Of a stretch of 64,000 nt of DNA, positions 44,403-54,491 are shown one piece after another. This DNA is from Streptomyces sp. NL15-2K (GTDB taxonomy: Bacteria > Actinomycetota > Actinomycetes > Streptomycetales > Streptomycetaceae). The DNA lies in the NCBI RefSeq assembly GCF_030551255.1, contig NZ_CP130630.1:1922001-1986000 (forward strand), given 5' to 3'. The stretch's first letter is position 1; each line of letters begins with the position of its first letter. Both the position numbers and the translations under genes were made by a program. The notes below the pieces were generated by a model, which was not told the DNA's origin, ran no database searches, and saw only the letters and a list, made by a program, of their open reading frames with translations.

Positions 44403-45305
44403 TCAGCCCACTTTCTCGGCCGCCGCCTGCAGGGCCCGCACCGCCGCCCGGATCGACGGGCGGCGGTCGGCGTCCGCGCGCCAGACTACGTACACATGGC
44501 GGCGCACCCGCTGCCGGAGCGGGACGGTGACGACCTCGGCGGGCATCGGGTGGCGGCCCAGCAGGGGCGCGATGCACACCCCCAACCCTGCGGCGACGAG
44601 ACCGAGTTGGGTGTGGGTCTCGGCGGCGCGGTGGCCGACGTTCGGCTCGATGCCCTTGGAGCGCAGCGTGAACATCAGCCACTCGTGGCAGAACTCGCCC
44701 TGGCCCCAGGTGATCCACTCGTCCTCGGCGAACTCGGCGAGGTCCACCTCGTCGCGCCCCGCGAGCCGGTGATCGGCCGACATCGCCACGTCGGCGGGGT
44801 CGTCCAGGATCGGCGCCTTGACCAGGCCGTCGGGCAACGGCATCGGCTTGTTGTACCAGTCGAGCACGACCGCGAGGTCGAGGTCGCCGCGGATGACGCC
44901 GGAGATGCCCTGTTCCGGTTCCAGCTCGCTCGAGCGCACGCGCAGGGCCGGGTGCCGCGCGCGCAGGGCCGCGAGCGCCGTGGGGAACAGTCCGCGCGCG
45001 GCCGTCGGGAACGCGGACAGTCTGAGCTCGCCGACGACCTGTCCGCGCTGCGCCTCCAGGTCGGACTGGGCGAGTTCGACCTGCGAGAGGATGCGCGCCG
45101 CGTGCTCGGCCAGCAGCCGGCCCGCGTCCGTGAGCCGCACGCCCCGCCCGTTCTTGGCGAGGAGCTGCTGCCCCACCTCCCGCTCCAGCTTGGCCATCTG
45201 CTGCGAGACGGCCGACGTCGTGACATGCAACCCCTCGGCCGCGCCGCTGACCGAGCCGTGCCGGGCGAGGGCGTCGAGGGTGCGCAGGCGCTCCAGGTTC
45301 AACAT
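44403..45305 (-). CDS. LysR-family transcriptional regulator
   Basis: 300 residues. N-terminal winged helix (LRTLDALARHGSVSGAAEGL, VTTSAVSQQMAKLEREVGQQ), then two periplasmic-binding-like lobes (GELRLSAFPTAARGLFPTAL; DLDLAVVLDWYN; GLGVCIAPLLGRHPMP). Divergent from an EamA exporter gene 74 bp away, with symmetrical sequence in between, which is the standard LysR layout: it probably activates the exporter in response to the exported compound and represses itself. Confidence 0.93.
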   Translation of the reverse strand: MLNLERLRTLDALARHGSVSGAAEGLHVTTSAVSQQMAKLEREVGQQLLAKNGRGVRLTDAGRLLAEHAARILSQVELAQSDLEAQRGQVVGELRLSAFPTAARGLFPTALAALRARHPALRVRSSELEPEQGISGVIRGDLDLAVVLDWYNKPMPLPDGLVKAPILDDPADVAMSADHRLAGRDEVDLAEFAEDEWITWGQGEFCHEWLMFTLRSKGIEPNVGHRAAETHTQLGLVAAGLGVCIAPLLGRHPMPAEVVTVPLRQRVRRHVYVVWRADADRRPSIRAAVRALQAAAEKVG

Positions 45306-45316
45306 GTAAGCAATAC

Positions 45317-45358
45317 TACGAGATTCTGGGTACGAAATTTCGATTGTGCTACGAGATT
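45317..45358. promoter_or_regulatory. LysR binding region between lysR and eamA genes
   Basis: CTACGAGATT occurs at 45317-45326 and again at 45349-45358 (32 bp apart), flanking the perfect palindrome CGAAATTTCG (45333-45342). Position and symmetry fit recall and activation sites for the divergent LysR protein. Confidence 0.65.
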
Positions 45359-45379
45359 GTGCGCACCATCGTGGTCCGC

Positions 45380-46411
45380 ATGAGTTCCGTCACCGCCTCC
45401 CCGACCGCCACCCGGACCGGCTCCCGCTCCCGCCCCACCCTCGACTGGCGTCTGCGCTTCGGCGTCCTGGCGCTGATCTGGGGCTTCAGCTTCCTGCTCA
45501 TCAAGGTGGGCACCGAGGGCTACGCCCCCTTCCAAGTCACGCTCGGACGCCTGGCGTTCGGCACGGCGGTGCTCGCGGCGGCGATGGCCGTCAAGCGCGA
45601 ACGCCTCCCGCGCGGGGCGCGCACCTGGGTGCATCTGACGGTCGCCGCGTTCTTCCTCAACGCGCTGCCCTTCTCCCTCTTCGCCTACGCCGAGTTGACG
45701 ATTCCGTCCACGCTCGCGGGCATCTGCAACGCGACCTCGCCGCTGTGGGGCATGGCACTGTCCCTCGTCGCCCTCTCCGAGGACCGGCCGACCCGGGTCA
45801 GGGTCGCGGGGCTCGGCCTCGGCTTCCTCGGCGTGCTGACGGTCCTGGGCGCCTGGCAGGGCTTCGACGGCCTGGACGCCACGGGCACGGCGATGGCCCT
45901 GCTGGCCTCGCTCAGCTACCCCATCGGCTGGATCTACGTCCGCCGCACCCTGGCCGGCACCGGCCACTCGCACCTGTCACTGACCAGGGCCCAGTTGCTC
46001 CTCGCCACCCTCCAACTGGCCGTGGTCACACCACTCTTCACCACCCTCCCGACCCACCTCCCCGCCGTGCCCCTGCTCGCGATCGTCGCCCTGGGCGCCC
46101 TCGGCACGGGCGTCGCCATGCTCGTCCAGTACGGCATCGTCGCCGAGGTCGGCCCGACCACGGCCCAGATGGTCACCTACTTCATCCCGGTCATCGCCAC
46201 GGCCGCCGGCGTCGCGATCCTCGGCGAGTCCATGACCTGGTCGACCCCGGTGGGCGCGGCGATCGTGCTGGCGGGAGCGGCACTGACCCAGGCGAGGCCC
46301 CGGCGGGAGCGCCGACCCGGCGGGACCGACTCGGACTCCGCGCCGGCAGCCGGGGGCGGTGGCGCCGGGGCCACGTCTGTGCCCGGGGGTCGGGAGGGGG
46401 CCGGCGTTTGA
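45380..46411 (+). CDS. EamA-family (DMT) metabolite exporter
   Basis: 343 residues from ATG 45380. Ten TM helices in two EamA halves, the first starting LRFGVLALIWGFSFLLIKVG, with FSLFAYAELTIPSTLAGICN and later LVQYGIVAEVGPTTAQMVTY. An unusual hydrophilic Pro/Gly tail of about 40 residues follows the last helix. Family members export amino acids or nucleosides. Divergent LysR gene is the probable regulator. Confidence 0.9.
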   Translation: MSSVTASPTATRTGSRSRPTLDWRLRFGVLALIWGFSFLLIKVGTEGYAPFQVTLGRLAFGTAVLAAAMAVKRERLPRGARTWVHLTVAAFFLNALPFSLFAYAELTIPSTLAGICNATSPLWGMALSLVALSEDRPTRVRVAGLGLGFLGVLTVLGAWQGFDGLDATGTAMALLASLSYPIGWIYVRRTLAGTGHSHLSLTRAQLLLATLQLAVVTPLFTTLPTHLPAVPLLAIVALGALGTGVAMLVQYGIVAEVGPTTAQMVTYFIPVIATAAGVAILGESMTWSTPVGAAIVLAGAALTQARPRRERRPGGTDSDSAPAAGGGGAGATSVPGGREGAGV

Positions 46412-46472
46412 GAGGGCCGACGCCCGGGAGGGAAGCGGGGCCCAGGACAGGACCGGGCCGGACAGGCCTGGG

Positions 46473-46711
46473 CTAGGGCCTGTTGCGAAAGTGGCGTCGT
46501 TCGCCCGAAGGGCGGACCGCGCGGCGTCCGGTGCGTGCTCTGGGGGTCCCCCGGCCGAAGGCTGGGGGGACTGCCGCCCGGAAGTCCTCGTACTGGGCGT
46601 ACTCGGGCTTTCGGGCGGTGCGGCGAGTGGGGGCACCTCCCACGCCCTAAAGGCAGTGGGGGAGCGTGCCGGGCGTCGCGCGGCAGGCGCCACTTTCGCG
46701 ACAGGCCCTAG
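46473..46711. repeat. CTAG-bounded palindromic repeat, copy 1 (239 bp)
   Basis: Terminal inverted repeats of about 24 bp starting CTAGGGCCTGTTGCG, with one mismatch (TTG/TCG). Internal sequence is also strongly self-complementary. It lies between the 3' ends of the eamA and araC genes. The terminal CTAG supplies the TAG stop of the araC gene (46708-46710 on the minus strand). Likely acts as a two-way terminator. Confidence 0.88.
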
Positions 46712-47679
46712 GCCTGGGCGTCATCCCGGATCTGCCGTACGAGGTGGGTCTTCGACGCCCGGCGGGAGCGGAAGTCGCCGGGGGTCATGTCGAACTCCTT
46801 GCGGAACGCGAGGTGGAATCCGACCTGGCTGCGGTAGCCGATGCGTTGCGCGATGTCGTGCTGCGGCACGGAGGTGTCCGCCAGCAGTCGTCTGGCCTCC
46901 TGCAGGCGGCGCACCGTCAGATGCCGCATGGGCGGCTCGCCCACCAGTTCCCGGAACATCTGCGAGAACGTCGAGCGGGACATGCCTGCCTCACGGGACA
47001 GGGACTCCACCGTCCAGGGCTCGGCGTAGGAGCCGTGGATCGCCATCAGCGCCTTGCTGATGCCCGGGTGGTGCAGCGCGCTCAGCGCGGGTGACTCCTC
47101 CGCCAGTTGCTCCATGGCGATCCGCAGGGAGAGCACGAACACGGTCTCGAAGGCCCGCAGTGTCACGAGCCGGGAGCCGGGAGCCGTACGCCCGATCTCG
47201 GAGGGCAGGGAGTCCAGGGTGCGCAGCAGCAGTGGCTCGTCCTCCAGCATGTGGCGCCGCAGGACGATGATCCGGGGCAGGGCGTTGTAGAGCCCCGGTT
47301 CGCCGATGGCGCTGTAGTGCAGGCTCGCGCAGAGCATGCGTGTGCGGTACGGCGGTGTCCCGACCCTGACGACGCCGGACTCGCCGGGGCGGCAGTGCGG
47401 CACCAGGGCGGACAGCGGTGTCGCCTGTACGCCGTGCTCGGCGGCGAAGGTGCGGGCGGTGCCGTGCGGGAAGATCGCCAGGTCGCCCTCGTGCAGTTCC
47501 ACGGGTTTGGGATCGTCGCCGAAGGTTATGGCACAGGAGTTGTTGAGCATGTAATGAACAATTGCGCAATTGTCGTCGTGGCCCTTGACTCCCCAGGTTC
47601 CACCTGCCTCCCACATGCTGTGAAAGATGTCGGTGAGCCACAGCGGGCGCAGCAGCTCGCTCAGCACGTCGTCATGCAC
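46708..47679 (-). CDS. AraC-family regulator with cupin sensor domain
   Basis: 323 residues. N-terminal cupin (LSELLRPLWLTDIFHSMWEA, CAITFGDDPKPVELHEGDLA), of the AraC-binding type, and a C-terminal double helix-turn-helix (WTVESLSREAGMSRSTFSQM; AQRIGYRSQVGFHLAFRKEF). It is divergent from the flavin monooxygenase across 125 bp that are comparatively AT-rich (GATTAATTGATCG near 47708), so it probably controls the aromatic-metabolism genes. Its stop codon lies in the end of the CTAG-bounded repeat. Confidence 0.92.
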   Translation of the reverse strand: MHDDVLSELLRPLWLTDIFHSMWEAGGTWGVKGHDDNCAIVHYMLNNSCAITFGDDPKPVELHEGDLAIFPHGTARTFAAEHGVQATPLSALVPHCRPGESGVVRVGTPPYRTRMLCASLHYSAIGEPGLYNALPRIIVLRRHMLEDEPLLLRTLDSLPSEIGRTAPGSRLVTLRAFETVFVLSLRIAMEQLAEESPALSALHHPGISKALMAIHGSYAEPWTVESLSREAGMSRSTFSQMFRELVGEPPMRHLTVRRLQEARRLLADTSVPQHDIAQRIGYRSQVGFHLAFRKEFDMTPGDFRSRRASKTHLVRQIRDDAQA

Positions 47680-47804
47680 GGACGATCCTTAAAGCGATTC
47701 GGCTCATGATTAATTGATCGTAGCCATCGCTCCCAGAACGATGAGAGGCGAAGCCGGGCTCATTGGCCGGTTTACGGGGTTGAAGTTCTGGGGGGACGCG
47801 TTCC

Positions 47805-49103
47805 ATGAGGTTTCTGATTGCCGGTGCCGGCATCGGCGGCCTGACCGCCGCGCTGAGTCTTCATTCCGTCGGAATGCGCGACGTGCGAGTCCTGGAGGCC
47901 GTGCCGGAGATTCGCCCTCTGGGAGCCGGGGTGAATCTGCTGCCCAACGCGGTGCGCGAGCTGGCCGCCCTGGAACTGACCGAAAACCTCGCCGACCTGG
48001 GTGCCGATCTGACCGAACTCGGCTACTACAACCACCTCGGACAGGAGATCTGGCGCGAACCCCGCGGCCGGGCGAGCGGCTCCCGGTGGCCTCAACTGGC
48101 GCTGCACCGCGGTGCCCTGCAGACGGCCCTGGCCGACAGCGTCCGCGCCCGCCTGGGGAACACGGCGATCACCACCGACGCGCGTGTCACCGGCTTCACG
48201 CCCCTGCCCGGCGGGGGCGTCGAGGTGAGTGTGGCTCACCGCGCCGGCGATCGGCCGACGGAGCGGATCCGGGCGGACGTGCTGGTCGGGGCCGACGGGC
48301 TGCGGTCCGCCGTACGGCAGGCCCTGTATCCGCAGGAAGGGGAGCCGCGCTTCAACGGCACCGCCGTGTGGCGGGGAATGACGCGCAGCGCGCCCTTTCA
48401 CGGCGGTCGCGCGATGGTCGTCATGAGGGACGGCCGCTGGAAGGCGGTCGTCTACCCGCTGGCCGTACGCCCGGATGCGGAGGGCCTGGTTCCGGTGAAC
48501 TGGGCGGTATCCCGCGCCGTACCGGAGGAACCCCTGTCCCTGGACGCCGCGCCCGTTGACGCCGACGACGGCTTCCCCGCGGCGGTGGCCGGCTGGCGGT
48601 GCGGGGATCTGCGGATGGCCGCTCTCGTGGCGGACTCCGAAGCGGTCGCGTCCTTCCCCATGCTCGACCGGGACCCCGTGCCCCGCTGGTCGTTCGGCGC
48701 CGTGACCCTGCTCGGGGACGCCGCGCACGCCATGGCCCCGATGGGTTCCAACGCGACGACCCAGGCGGTGCTGGACGCACGTAGCCTCGCCCATGCCCTG
48801 GCCACCCACGACGACCCGGTCGCGGCCCTCGCGGCGTACGACCGGGACCGCCGACCCCGGATGAACCGGCTGCAGCTGCTCAACCGGGCCAAGGGGCCGG
48901 AGGTCGTGATCGATCTGGTCCACGAGCGGGCCCCGGAGGGCTTCGGACGGGTGGAGGACGTGGTCCCCACCGACCGGCTGGCCCAGGTGGCCCGCGCCTA
49001 TGCCCGCGCCGCCGGCTTCGACGTCGCGTCCGTCAACGCCCCATCGCCGTACGGCCGTCCGATCCGGCCGCACCGGCCGCGCCCCGCCGTGCGCGAGCGC
49101 TGA
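47805..49103 (+). CDS. FAD-dependent aromatic monooxygenase (PHBH fold)
   Basis: 432 residues. Class A flavoprotein monooxygenase motifs: GAGIGGL (FAD), [19 protein letters not shown] (DG motif), [15 protein letters not shown] (GD motif). [17 protein letters not shown] and [12 protein letters not shown] point to the PhzS-like subgroup. Catalyses NAD(P)H- and O2-dependent hydroxylation, often decarboxylating, of aromatic acids. First gene of a plus-strand run (47.8-53.1 kb) with an HpaB-type enzyme, exporter and reductase; probably regulated by the divergent AraC protein. Confidence 0.92.
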   Translation: MRFLIAGAGIGGLTAALSLHSVGMRDVRVLEAVPEIRPLGAGVNLLPNAVRELAALELTENLADLGADLTELGYYNHLGQEIWREPRGRASGSRWPQLALHRGALQTALADSVRARLGNTAITTDARVTGFTPLPGGGVEVSVAHRAGDRPTERIRADVLVGADGLRSAVRQALYPQEGEPRFNGTAVWRGMTRSAPFHGGRAMVVMRDGRWKAVVYPLAVRPDAEGLVPVNWAVSRAVPEEPLSLDAAPVDADDGFPAAVAGWRCGDLRMAALVADSEAVASFPMLDRDPVPRWSFGAVTLLGDAAHAMAPMGSNATTQAVLDARSLAHALATHDDPVAALAAYDRDRRPRMNRLQLLNRAKGPEVVIDLVHERAPEGFGRVEDVVPTDRLAQVARAYARAAGFDVASVNAPSPYGRPIRPHRPRPAVRER

Positions 49104-49197
49104 GGCGAACCGCCCGAGCGGACCCGCTCGGCGCCGGCCCGCCCCCTCCGTTCCACTTCCCACCGCCCATCAACAGCACCCTGTGTCAGGAGAGAGC

Positions 49198-50696
49198 ATG
49201 ACCCGCAGCGGCCAGGAATACCTCGAATCACTACGCGACGGCCGTGCCGTCTGGCTCGACGGTGAGCTGGTCAAGGACGTCACGGAGCACCCCGCCTTCC
49301 GCAACACGGCCCGCTCGATGCGCACCTCTACGACATGGCGCGGGACGCGGAGCTGCGGGACGTGCTGACGGTGCGCCCCGAGGGGCAGGACCGGGCGGTG
49401 CTGCGTGCCTACCACGTGCCGCGCACGCAGGCCGAACTGGTCGAGCGGCGCAAGGCGTTCAAGACCTGGTCCGAGGCCAGCTTCGGCTTCCTGGGCAGGT
49501 CGCCCGACTACATGGCCGCGGGCATCGCGGGCTTCGTCTCGACGCCGGAGATCTTCGCCGGGGAGACCTTCGACGGGCGCGACAACCTGGCCGCGTACTA
49601 CCGGCGCATGACGGAGGGCGACCTCTACCAGTCGTTCACCATCACCAACCCCCAGATCGACCGCACCAGGGCGGCCGGCGAGCAGGAGGAGGACGACCTG
49701 TACGTGCGGGTCGTCAAGGAGCGCGACGACGGCATCGTGGTGCGCGGCGCCAAGATGATCGGCACCGGCGCGGTGTTCGGTGACGAGATCATCGTCGGCA
49801 CCATCGAGCCGTTGCAGCGCCAGGACGTCGAGTACGCGCTGTGCTTCTCCGTGCCCCTCGACACCCCGGGGCTGAAGTTCATCTCCCGGACCTCCTACGA
49901 AGGCCAGGCGCGCAGCGTCTTCGACAACCCGTTGTCCGCCCGCTTCGACGAGAACGACGCGCTGCTCGTCTGCGACGACGTCTTCGTGCCCTGGGAGCGG
50001 GTGCTGACCTACCGGGACGTCGACACCACCTTCCGGATGTGGTGGTTCACGCCCGCCTACAACAACTTCGTCCACCAGGCGGCCACCCGCTTCTGGACCA
50101 AGCTGGAGTTCCTCACCGGGCTCGCGATCCTGGTCACCCGGGCGAACAACACCTATGACCTGCCGCCCGTTCAGATGCAGATCGGCCGGCTCATCGGGTG
50201 GCTCAACATCGCCAAGTCGATGGTGCTGGCGGCCGAGACGACGTACGAGCGGGTGGGAGGCGAGGGCGGTGCCGTGCACATCAACCGGGAGATCGCCTCG
50301 GCGCACCGGGCCATGGCCGGTGACCTCTATCCGAAGGTGCTCGCCGAGATCAAGATGCTGGCGGGCGGCGGTCTCATCCAGCTCCCGGCCTCCGGCTACG
50401 ACCTGAAGCACCCCGAACTCGGTCCGCTGGTGGCCAAGTACGTGCGCTCGCCCGGCACCCCGGCGGAGCAGCGGATCAAGCTGCTCAAGCTCGCCTGGGA
50501 CGCGCTGGGTTCGGAGTTCGCCGCACGGCACGAGCAGTACGAGCGCTTCTACCACGGCGCTCCCCACGTCTACCTGCCCGGCATCGTGCGCGACGGCAAC
50601 CCGGACCTGCTGGCCGCCTTCACCCAGTCGTGCCTGGACGGGTACCAGCTGGACGAGCTGCCGGGCGGTACGGGGGGTTTCGATGGCGGGCGCTGA
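49198..50696 (+). pseudogene. HpaB-family FADH2-dependent phenol hydroxylase, frameshifted near the start
   Basis: Begins at ATG 49198 (AGGAGAGAGC upstream) as [34 protein letters not shown], the normal HpaB start. At about 49320 the frame changes; the neighbouring frame resumes [18 protein letters not shown] and then runs intact to 50696. A four-base deletion within TCGATCGATG or one-base loss would explain it (length 3n+2). The rest is complete: GRSPDYMAAGIAGFVSTPEI, IVRGAKMIGTGAVFGDEI, and a C-terminal four-helix bundle. Family: two-component 4-hydroxyphenylacetate 3-hydroxylase-like oxygenase acting on phenols. Confidence 0.8.
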
Positions 50697-52122
50697 CCGC
50701 CGGCGAGCGCTGGCCCTGCTCGCCTGCACCCAGTTCGTCCTGATCCTCGACACCTCGATCATCAACGTGGCGGCGCCGTCCATCGGCGAGAGCCTGGACA
50801 TCTCGCCCGCCGCACTGTCCTGGGTGGCCAACGCCTACCTCGTCTCCTTCGGCGGGCTGCTGCTGCTCAGCGGTCGTGCCGCCGATCTGCTGGGGCAGCG
50901 CAGGGTGTTCGTGGCCGGTCTGGGCGTCCTCGCGGCCGCATCCCTGCTGGGTGCCCTCTCCGACAGTGCCGCCCTGCTGATCACCGCCCGCGCGGTGCAG
51001 GGCGTCGGGGCGGCCATGGCCGCGGCGGCGGCGTTCGCCCTGATCCTCACGCTGTTCGAGGACGGCCCGGAACGGCACCGGGCGCTGGGCGTGTTCGCCG
51101 CGATGGCCGGTGCCGGTGGCGCCGCGGGCACGGTGCTCGGCGGCGTGCTCACCAGCTGGCTGGGCTGGGAGTCGACCTTCGCGCTGAACGTGGTGGCCGG
51201 TATCGCCCTGGTCCTGCCCGTGCCGCGGCTGCTGCCGCCCGGGACGTCCGGCGGGCGCGAGCGCGGCTTCGACGTGCCCGGCGCGGTGGCGGTCACCGCC
51301 GGTCTGGGGCTGCTGGCCTACGCCGTGGTCAACGCGGGCGAGGCCGGCTGGAGTTCCACGCCGACGCTGGTCACCGGGGCCGCCGCCGTCGTACTGCTCG
51401 CGGCGTTCGTCCTGGTCGAACGCAGGGTGGCGCACCCACTGGTCCCGCTCGCCGTGCTGGGCAGGCCGACGCTGCGGCTGGCCAACATCCTGGCCGCGCT
51501 GTGGCAGATGTCGCTGTTCCCGATGTTCTTCCTGGTGAGCCTGTACCTGCAGGCGGTGCTCGGGTACGAACCGGTGCTCGGCGGCCTCGCCCTGCTGCCG
51601 CTGTGTCTGGTCGTCATCACGGTCGCCTCCACCGCGGACCGGCTGATCGGCCGGTTCGGCCTGCGCGCGGTGATGGGCGCCGGGTTCTTGCTGGTGGCCG
51701 TCGGCATGGGCTGGCAGTCGCTGCTTTCGGCCGACGGCTCCTTCGTGGCGGACGTCCTGCCGCCGAGCCTCGTGCTGGGCGTCGCGCTGCCGCTGGTCTC
51801 CATCACGGCGAACGTCGCGGCCACTCTCGACACCCGCGAGGAGGAGGCCGGCCTCGCCTCCGGACTGGTCAACACCAGCTTGCAGTTCGGCTCCGTCCTC
51901 GGTCTCGCCGTCCTGTCCGGAGTGGCCGCCGCACGCACCGACGCCTCCTCCGCGGCGCGCGACGTGGCGCTCACCGACGGCTTCAGCACGGCCTTCCTGG
52001 TCGGGGCCGTGCCGGCCCTGGTCGCGCTGCTGCTCACCCCCCGGCTGCGGCTGCCCGCACCGGACGCCCCGGCACCGCCGGAGGCGAGCACCGCCGTCGA
52101 GCACCGGCGCGCCGTGCCCTGA
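50683..52122 (+). CDS. MFS drug exporter, DHA2 (14-TM) family
   Basis: 479 residues; starts inside the last codons of the hydroxylase gene (14-base overlap). Motifs LDTSIINVAAPSIG (DHA2 motif D1), GRAADLLGQRRVFVAGLG (motif A), ITARAVQGVGAAMAAAAAFA, and GAGGAAGTVLGGVLTSWLGW (motif C, antiporter). Proton-driven efflux, most likely of the aromatic product of this gene set. Confidence 0.92.
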   Translation: MAGADRRRALALLACTQFVLILDTSIINVAAPSIGESLDISPAALSWVANAYLVSFGGLLLLSGRAADLLGQRRVFVAGLGVLAAASLLGALSDSAALLITARAVQGVGAAMAAAAAFALILTLFEDGPERHRALGVFAAMAGAGGAAGTVLGGVLTSWLGWESTFALNVVAGIALVLPVPRLLPPGTSGGRERGFDVPGAVAVTAGLGLLAYAVVNAGEAGWSSTPTLVTGAAAVVLLAAFVLVERRVAHPLVPLAVLGRPTLRLANILAALWQMSLFPMFFLVSLYLQAVLGYEPVLGGLALLPLCLVVITVASTADRLIGRFGLRAVMGAGFLLVAVGMGWQSLLSADGSFVADVLPPSLVLGVALPLVSITANVAATLDTREEEAGLASGLVNTSLQFGSVLGLAVLSGVAAARTDASSAARDVALTDGFSTAFLVGAVPALVALLLTPRLRLPAPDAPAPPEASTAVEHRRAVP

Positions 52123-52194
52123 TCGCGCCCGCCCGGCCCGCCCGGTCCGGGGACCGTGCGCCCACTGAATGAACACCACGAAGAAAGGCACGAC

Positions 52195-53115
52195 ATGACA
52201 CAAGATCACCGCAAGCACGTCCTCGTGACCGGAGCCAACGGTTTCCAGGGCGGTGCGGTGGCCCGGCTGCTGGCCGGCCAGGGGCACGAGGTCCGCGGCC
52301 TCGTCCGGGACGAGGCGAAGGCCGCGTCGGCCTCAGCGGCCGGGGTCACGCCGGTGCGCGGCGACCTGGGCAGCATCGAGGACCTGCGCGCCGCCTTCCG
52401 GGGCGTCACGCACGCGGTCGTCGTGATGCCTCTGGAGTACGACCCCGAGACGGTGGCCGGGTACGCCCGCAACATCGCCGAGGCGGCCCGTGAGGCCGGG
52501 GTGCGACGGCTGGTCTACAACGTCAACACCCCGGTTCCCGACGAGACCACGCCGTACGCCGGTTTCGAGACGCGCCGCCTGGCGGAGGAGGTGCTGCGGG
52601 CCGGTGAGGTGCCCGTGGTCGTGGTCAGGCCGCCGGTCTACCTGGAAAACCTTTTCAGCCCCTGGAACGGACCCGCGATCGTCGACGACGGTGTCCTCGC
52701 CTACCCGCTGCCCGCCGAGCAGCGCGTGGCCTGGATGTCGCACGACGACCTCGCGCGTGTGGTGTCCCGGGCCCTGGACGACGACGTGCCGGCCGGGCAG
52801 GTACTGAACGTCGGCGGCGCCGACGTGCTCACCGGTCCGGAGCTGGCGGCCGCGTTCGGGCAGGCCCTGGGCCGTGAGATCCGGTATGTCCCGCTGGAGG
52901 TCACGCAGTTCGAGCAGGGGCTCGCCCAGATGCTCGGCACCGAGGCCGCGGCCGGTGTCGCGGGGATCTACCACTACGCCGGCACGGGCCGGGCGGGCGA
53001 CCTGCTCGCTCCGTCGCCCGCCGCCGTGGAGAGCGCTCTGGGTGTACGGCTCACGCCGGTGATCGAGTGGGTCAAGGCACAGCCCTGGGAACACTGGGCC
53101 CGGTCCGCCGGGTGA
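52195..53115 (+). CDS. NmrA-like NAD(P)-binding oxidoreductase
   Basis: 306 residues from ATG 52195 (AAGAAAGG upstream). Atypical short-chain dehydrogenase: VLVTGANGFQGGAVARLLAG (GxxGxxG), VRGDLGSIEDLRAAFRGVTH, and RPPVYLENLFSPWNGP. The NmrA group lacks the standard YxxxK and often acts as an isoflavone/quinone reductase or redox sensor. Co-directional with the monooxygenase genes; a terminator follows. Confidence 0.88.
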   Translation: MTQDHRKHVLVTGANGFQGGAVARLLAGQGHEVRGLVRDEAKAASASAAGVTPVRGDLGSIEDLRAAFRGVTHAVVVMPLEYDPETVAGYARNIAEAAREAGVRRLVYNVNTPVPDETTPYAGFETRRLAEEVLRAGEVPVVVVRPPVYLENLFSPWNGPAIVDDGVLAYPLPAEQRVAWMSHDDLARVVSRALDDDVPAGQVLNVGGADVLTGPELAAAFGQALGREIRYVPLEVTQFEQGLAQMLGTEAAAGVAGIYHYAGTGRAGDLLAPSPAAVESALGVRLTPVIEWVKAQPWEHWARSAG

Positions 53116-53128
53116 CCCACGGCCGTGA

Positions 53129-53160
53129 CCGGGGCGCGCGCTGACAGGGCCGCGCCCCGG
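53129..53160 (+). terminator. Hairpin terminator after the NmrA-like gene
   Basis: 10 bp stem (CCGGGGCGCG with CGCGCCCCGG), 12-base loop, 14 bp downstream of the stop. It also marks the broken end of the convergent trpE-like remnant. Confidence 0.75.
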
Positions 53161-53194
53161 CAGGCGGCACGTCGGTCGGACAACGTACGGGGGG

Positions 53195-54223
53195 GAAGAG
53201 ACGCGCTGCGGGTTCTCCTCGTCGTCCGAGCCGCGCGGGGTGGTACCCGCGATGGGGCGCATGGTGATCTCGCCGTCCTCGATGCGGAAGAACAGCTCGG
53301 GGCTCGCTCCGATCAGCAAGGTGTCGCCGCGCGGCGCGAGTACATGTACGGCGACGGGTTGCGGGCCCGCAGCCGCCGGTACACGGCCTCGGGCGCCAGC
53401 TCGGTGCGGACGTCTACGCGGTGACCGATCTGGATCTGGTAGATGTCCCCGACCCGGATGTGCTCCAGGCACCGGTCCGCCCAGCGCAGAAACGTCGCCC
53501 GGTCCACGCTGTCGTGCACCGACCGCGGCCGGGGCGCCTCGGGCACGGGTGCCACGTCCTCCCGCCCGGCCGCCCGCCGGGCGATCTCCAGCAGCCCGGG
53601 ATCGTGCCGTGCGACGAACTCCGCGCTGTCGGCGCGCAGTTCACTGACCGTGCCGTCGGTGCGGTCGTACCAAACGGTGTGCCGGAAGACGGTGAGCGTG
53701 ATGTCGGGGCCCCGCGGCGGCTTGGTCCGCTCGCCCAGGTCCTCCATGTGCCAGTTCGACTCGTAGGCCAGGCTGGTCAGGAACCCGAAGGACCAGCTCT
53801 GGGGGGACAGGTCCGTCCGCACCTCGAACAGGTCGCTCCGGGCTGCTTCCAGGAGCGCCCACAACTGCTCCGGCCGCTCGGCGCTCAGCTCGGCGAGGAG
53901 CCTCGGCTCCCGGTCGGCGCGGGGGTGGCCGCCCGGCGCAGTCCGAGGTCCTCGGCGTGTCCCAGCAGGGCTCGGACGAGCGCCGGTTCGCCCGTGAGGC
54001 GGACGGTCACCCCGCGCGTGCCCGCGATGACCCGGATGTCCAGCAGGCGCCCGCAGCCGACGACCGCCCGGTCGGGATCCCGTCCGGTGCCGGAGGCGTT
54101 CTCAAGGAGGAAGACGTCGTCGACCGGGTGGGTGCGGCGCAGCTCTTCGTAGAGGTCGAGCGGGTCGTGCGCCGGCAGCCCGGACGCCGTGACGCGTACG
54201 TGGATCGGTGCGCTGCGCGCCAT
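53195..54223 (-). pseudogene. Chorismate-binding enzyme (anthranilate/ADIC synthase type), truncated and frameshifted
   Basis: ATG 54223 (GAGGGG upstream) starts MARSAPIHVRVTASGLPAHD. Homology then passes through three frames: LGHAEDLGL, then LAELSAERPEQLWALLEAA and VGDIYQIQIGHRV, then VLAPRGDTLLIGASPELFFR and PIAGTTPRGSDDEENPQRV. Indels fall near 53920 and 53350. The sequence stops at about 53200, in the middle of the conserved chorismate-binding domain, so the catalytic C-terminal 150 or more residues are absent. It was presumably a TrpE/PhzE-like amination enzyme feeding chorismate into the local pathway; it is divergent from the DAHP synthase gene. Confidence 0.8.
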
Positions 54224-54491
54224 CGTGTGATTCCCCTCGGTTCTCGCACGGTTCACAATTCCTCGCCGGCTCCGCCGAATTGGGTTCGGCGGCCGTGCCG
54301 GGGAGGTACCGATGGACAGCGAATCAGAGGCGACACGAGAGCGGCCAGACCAATTCGGGTGCGCGGAGCCGGCCCAATTCCGTAAGAGCTTGACGGCAAA
54401 AGGGCTGAGGAATTGGAGTGAGATGCCATGGCTGAGGGAGGGCGATGTGGAACGCTCCGGAATTGACCGAAGCGCCGTCGGAGGAGCCGGA

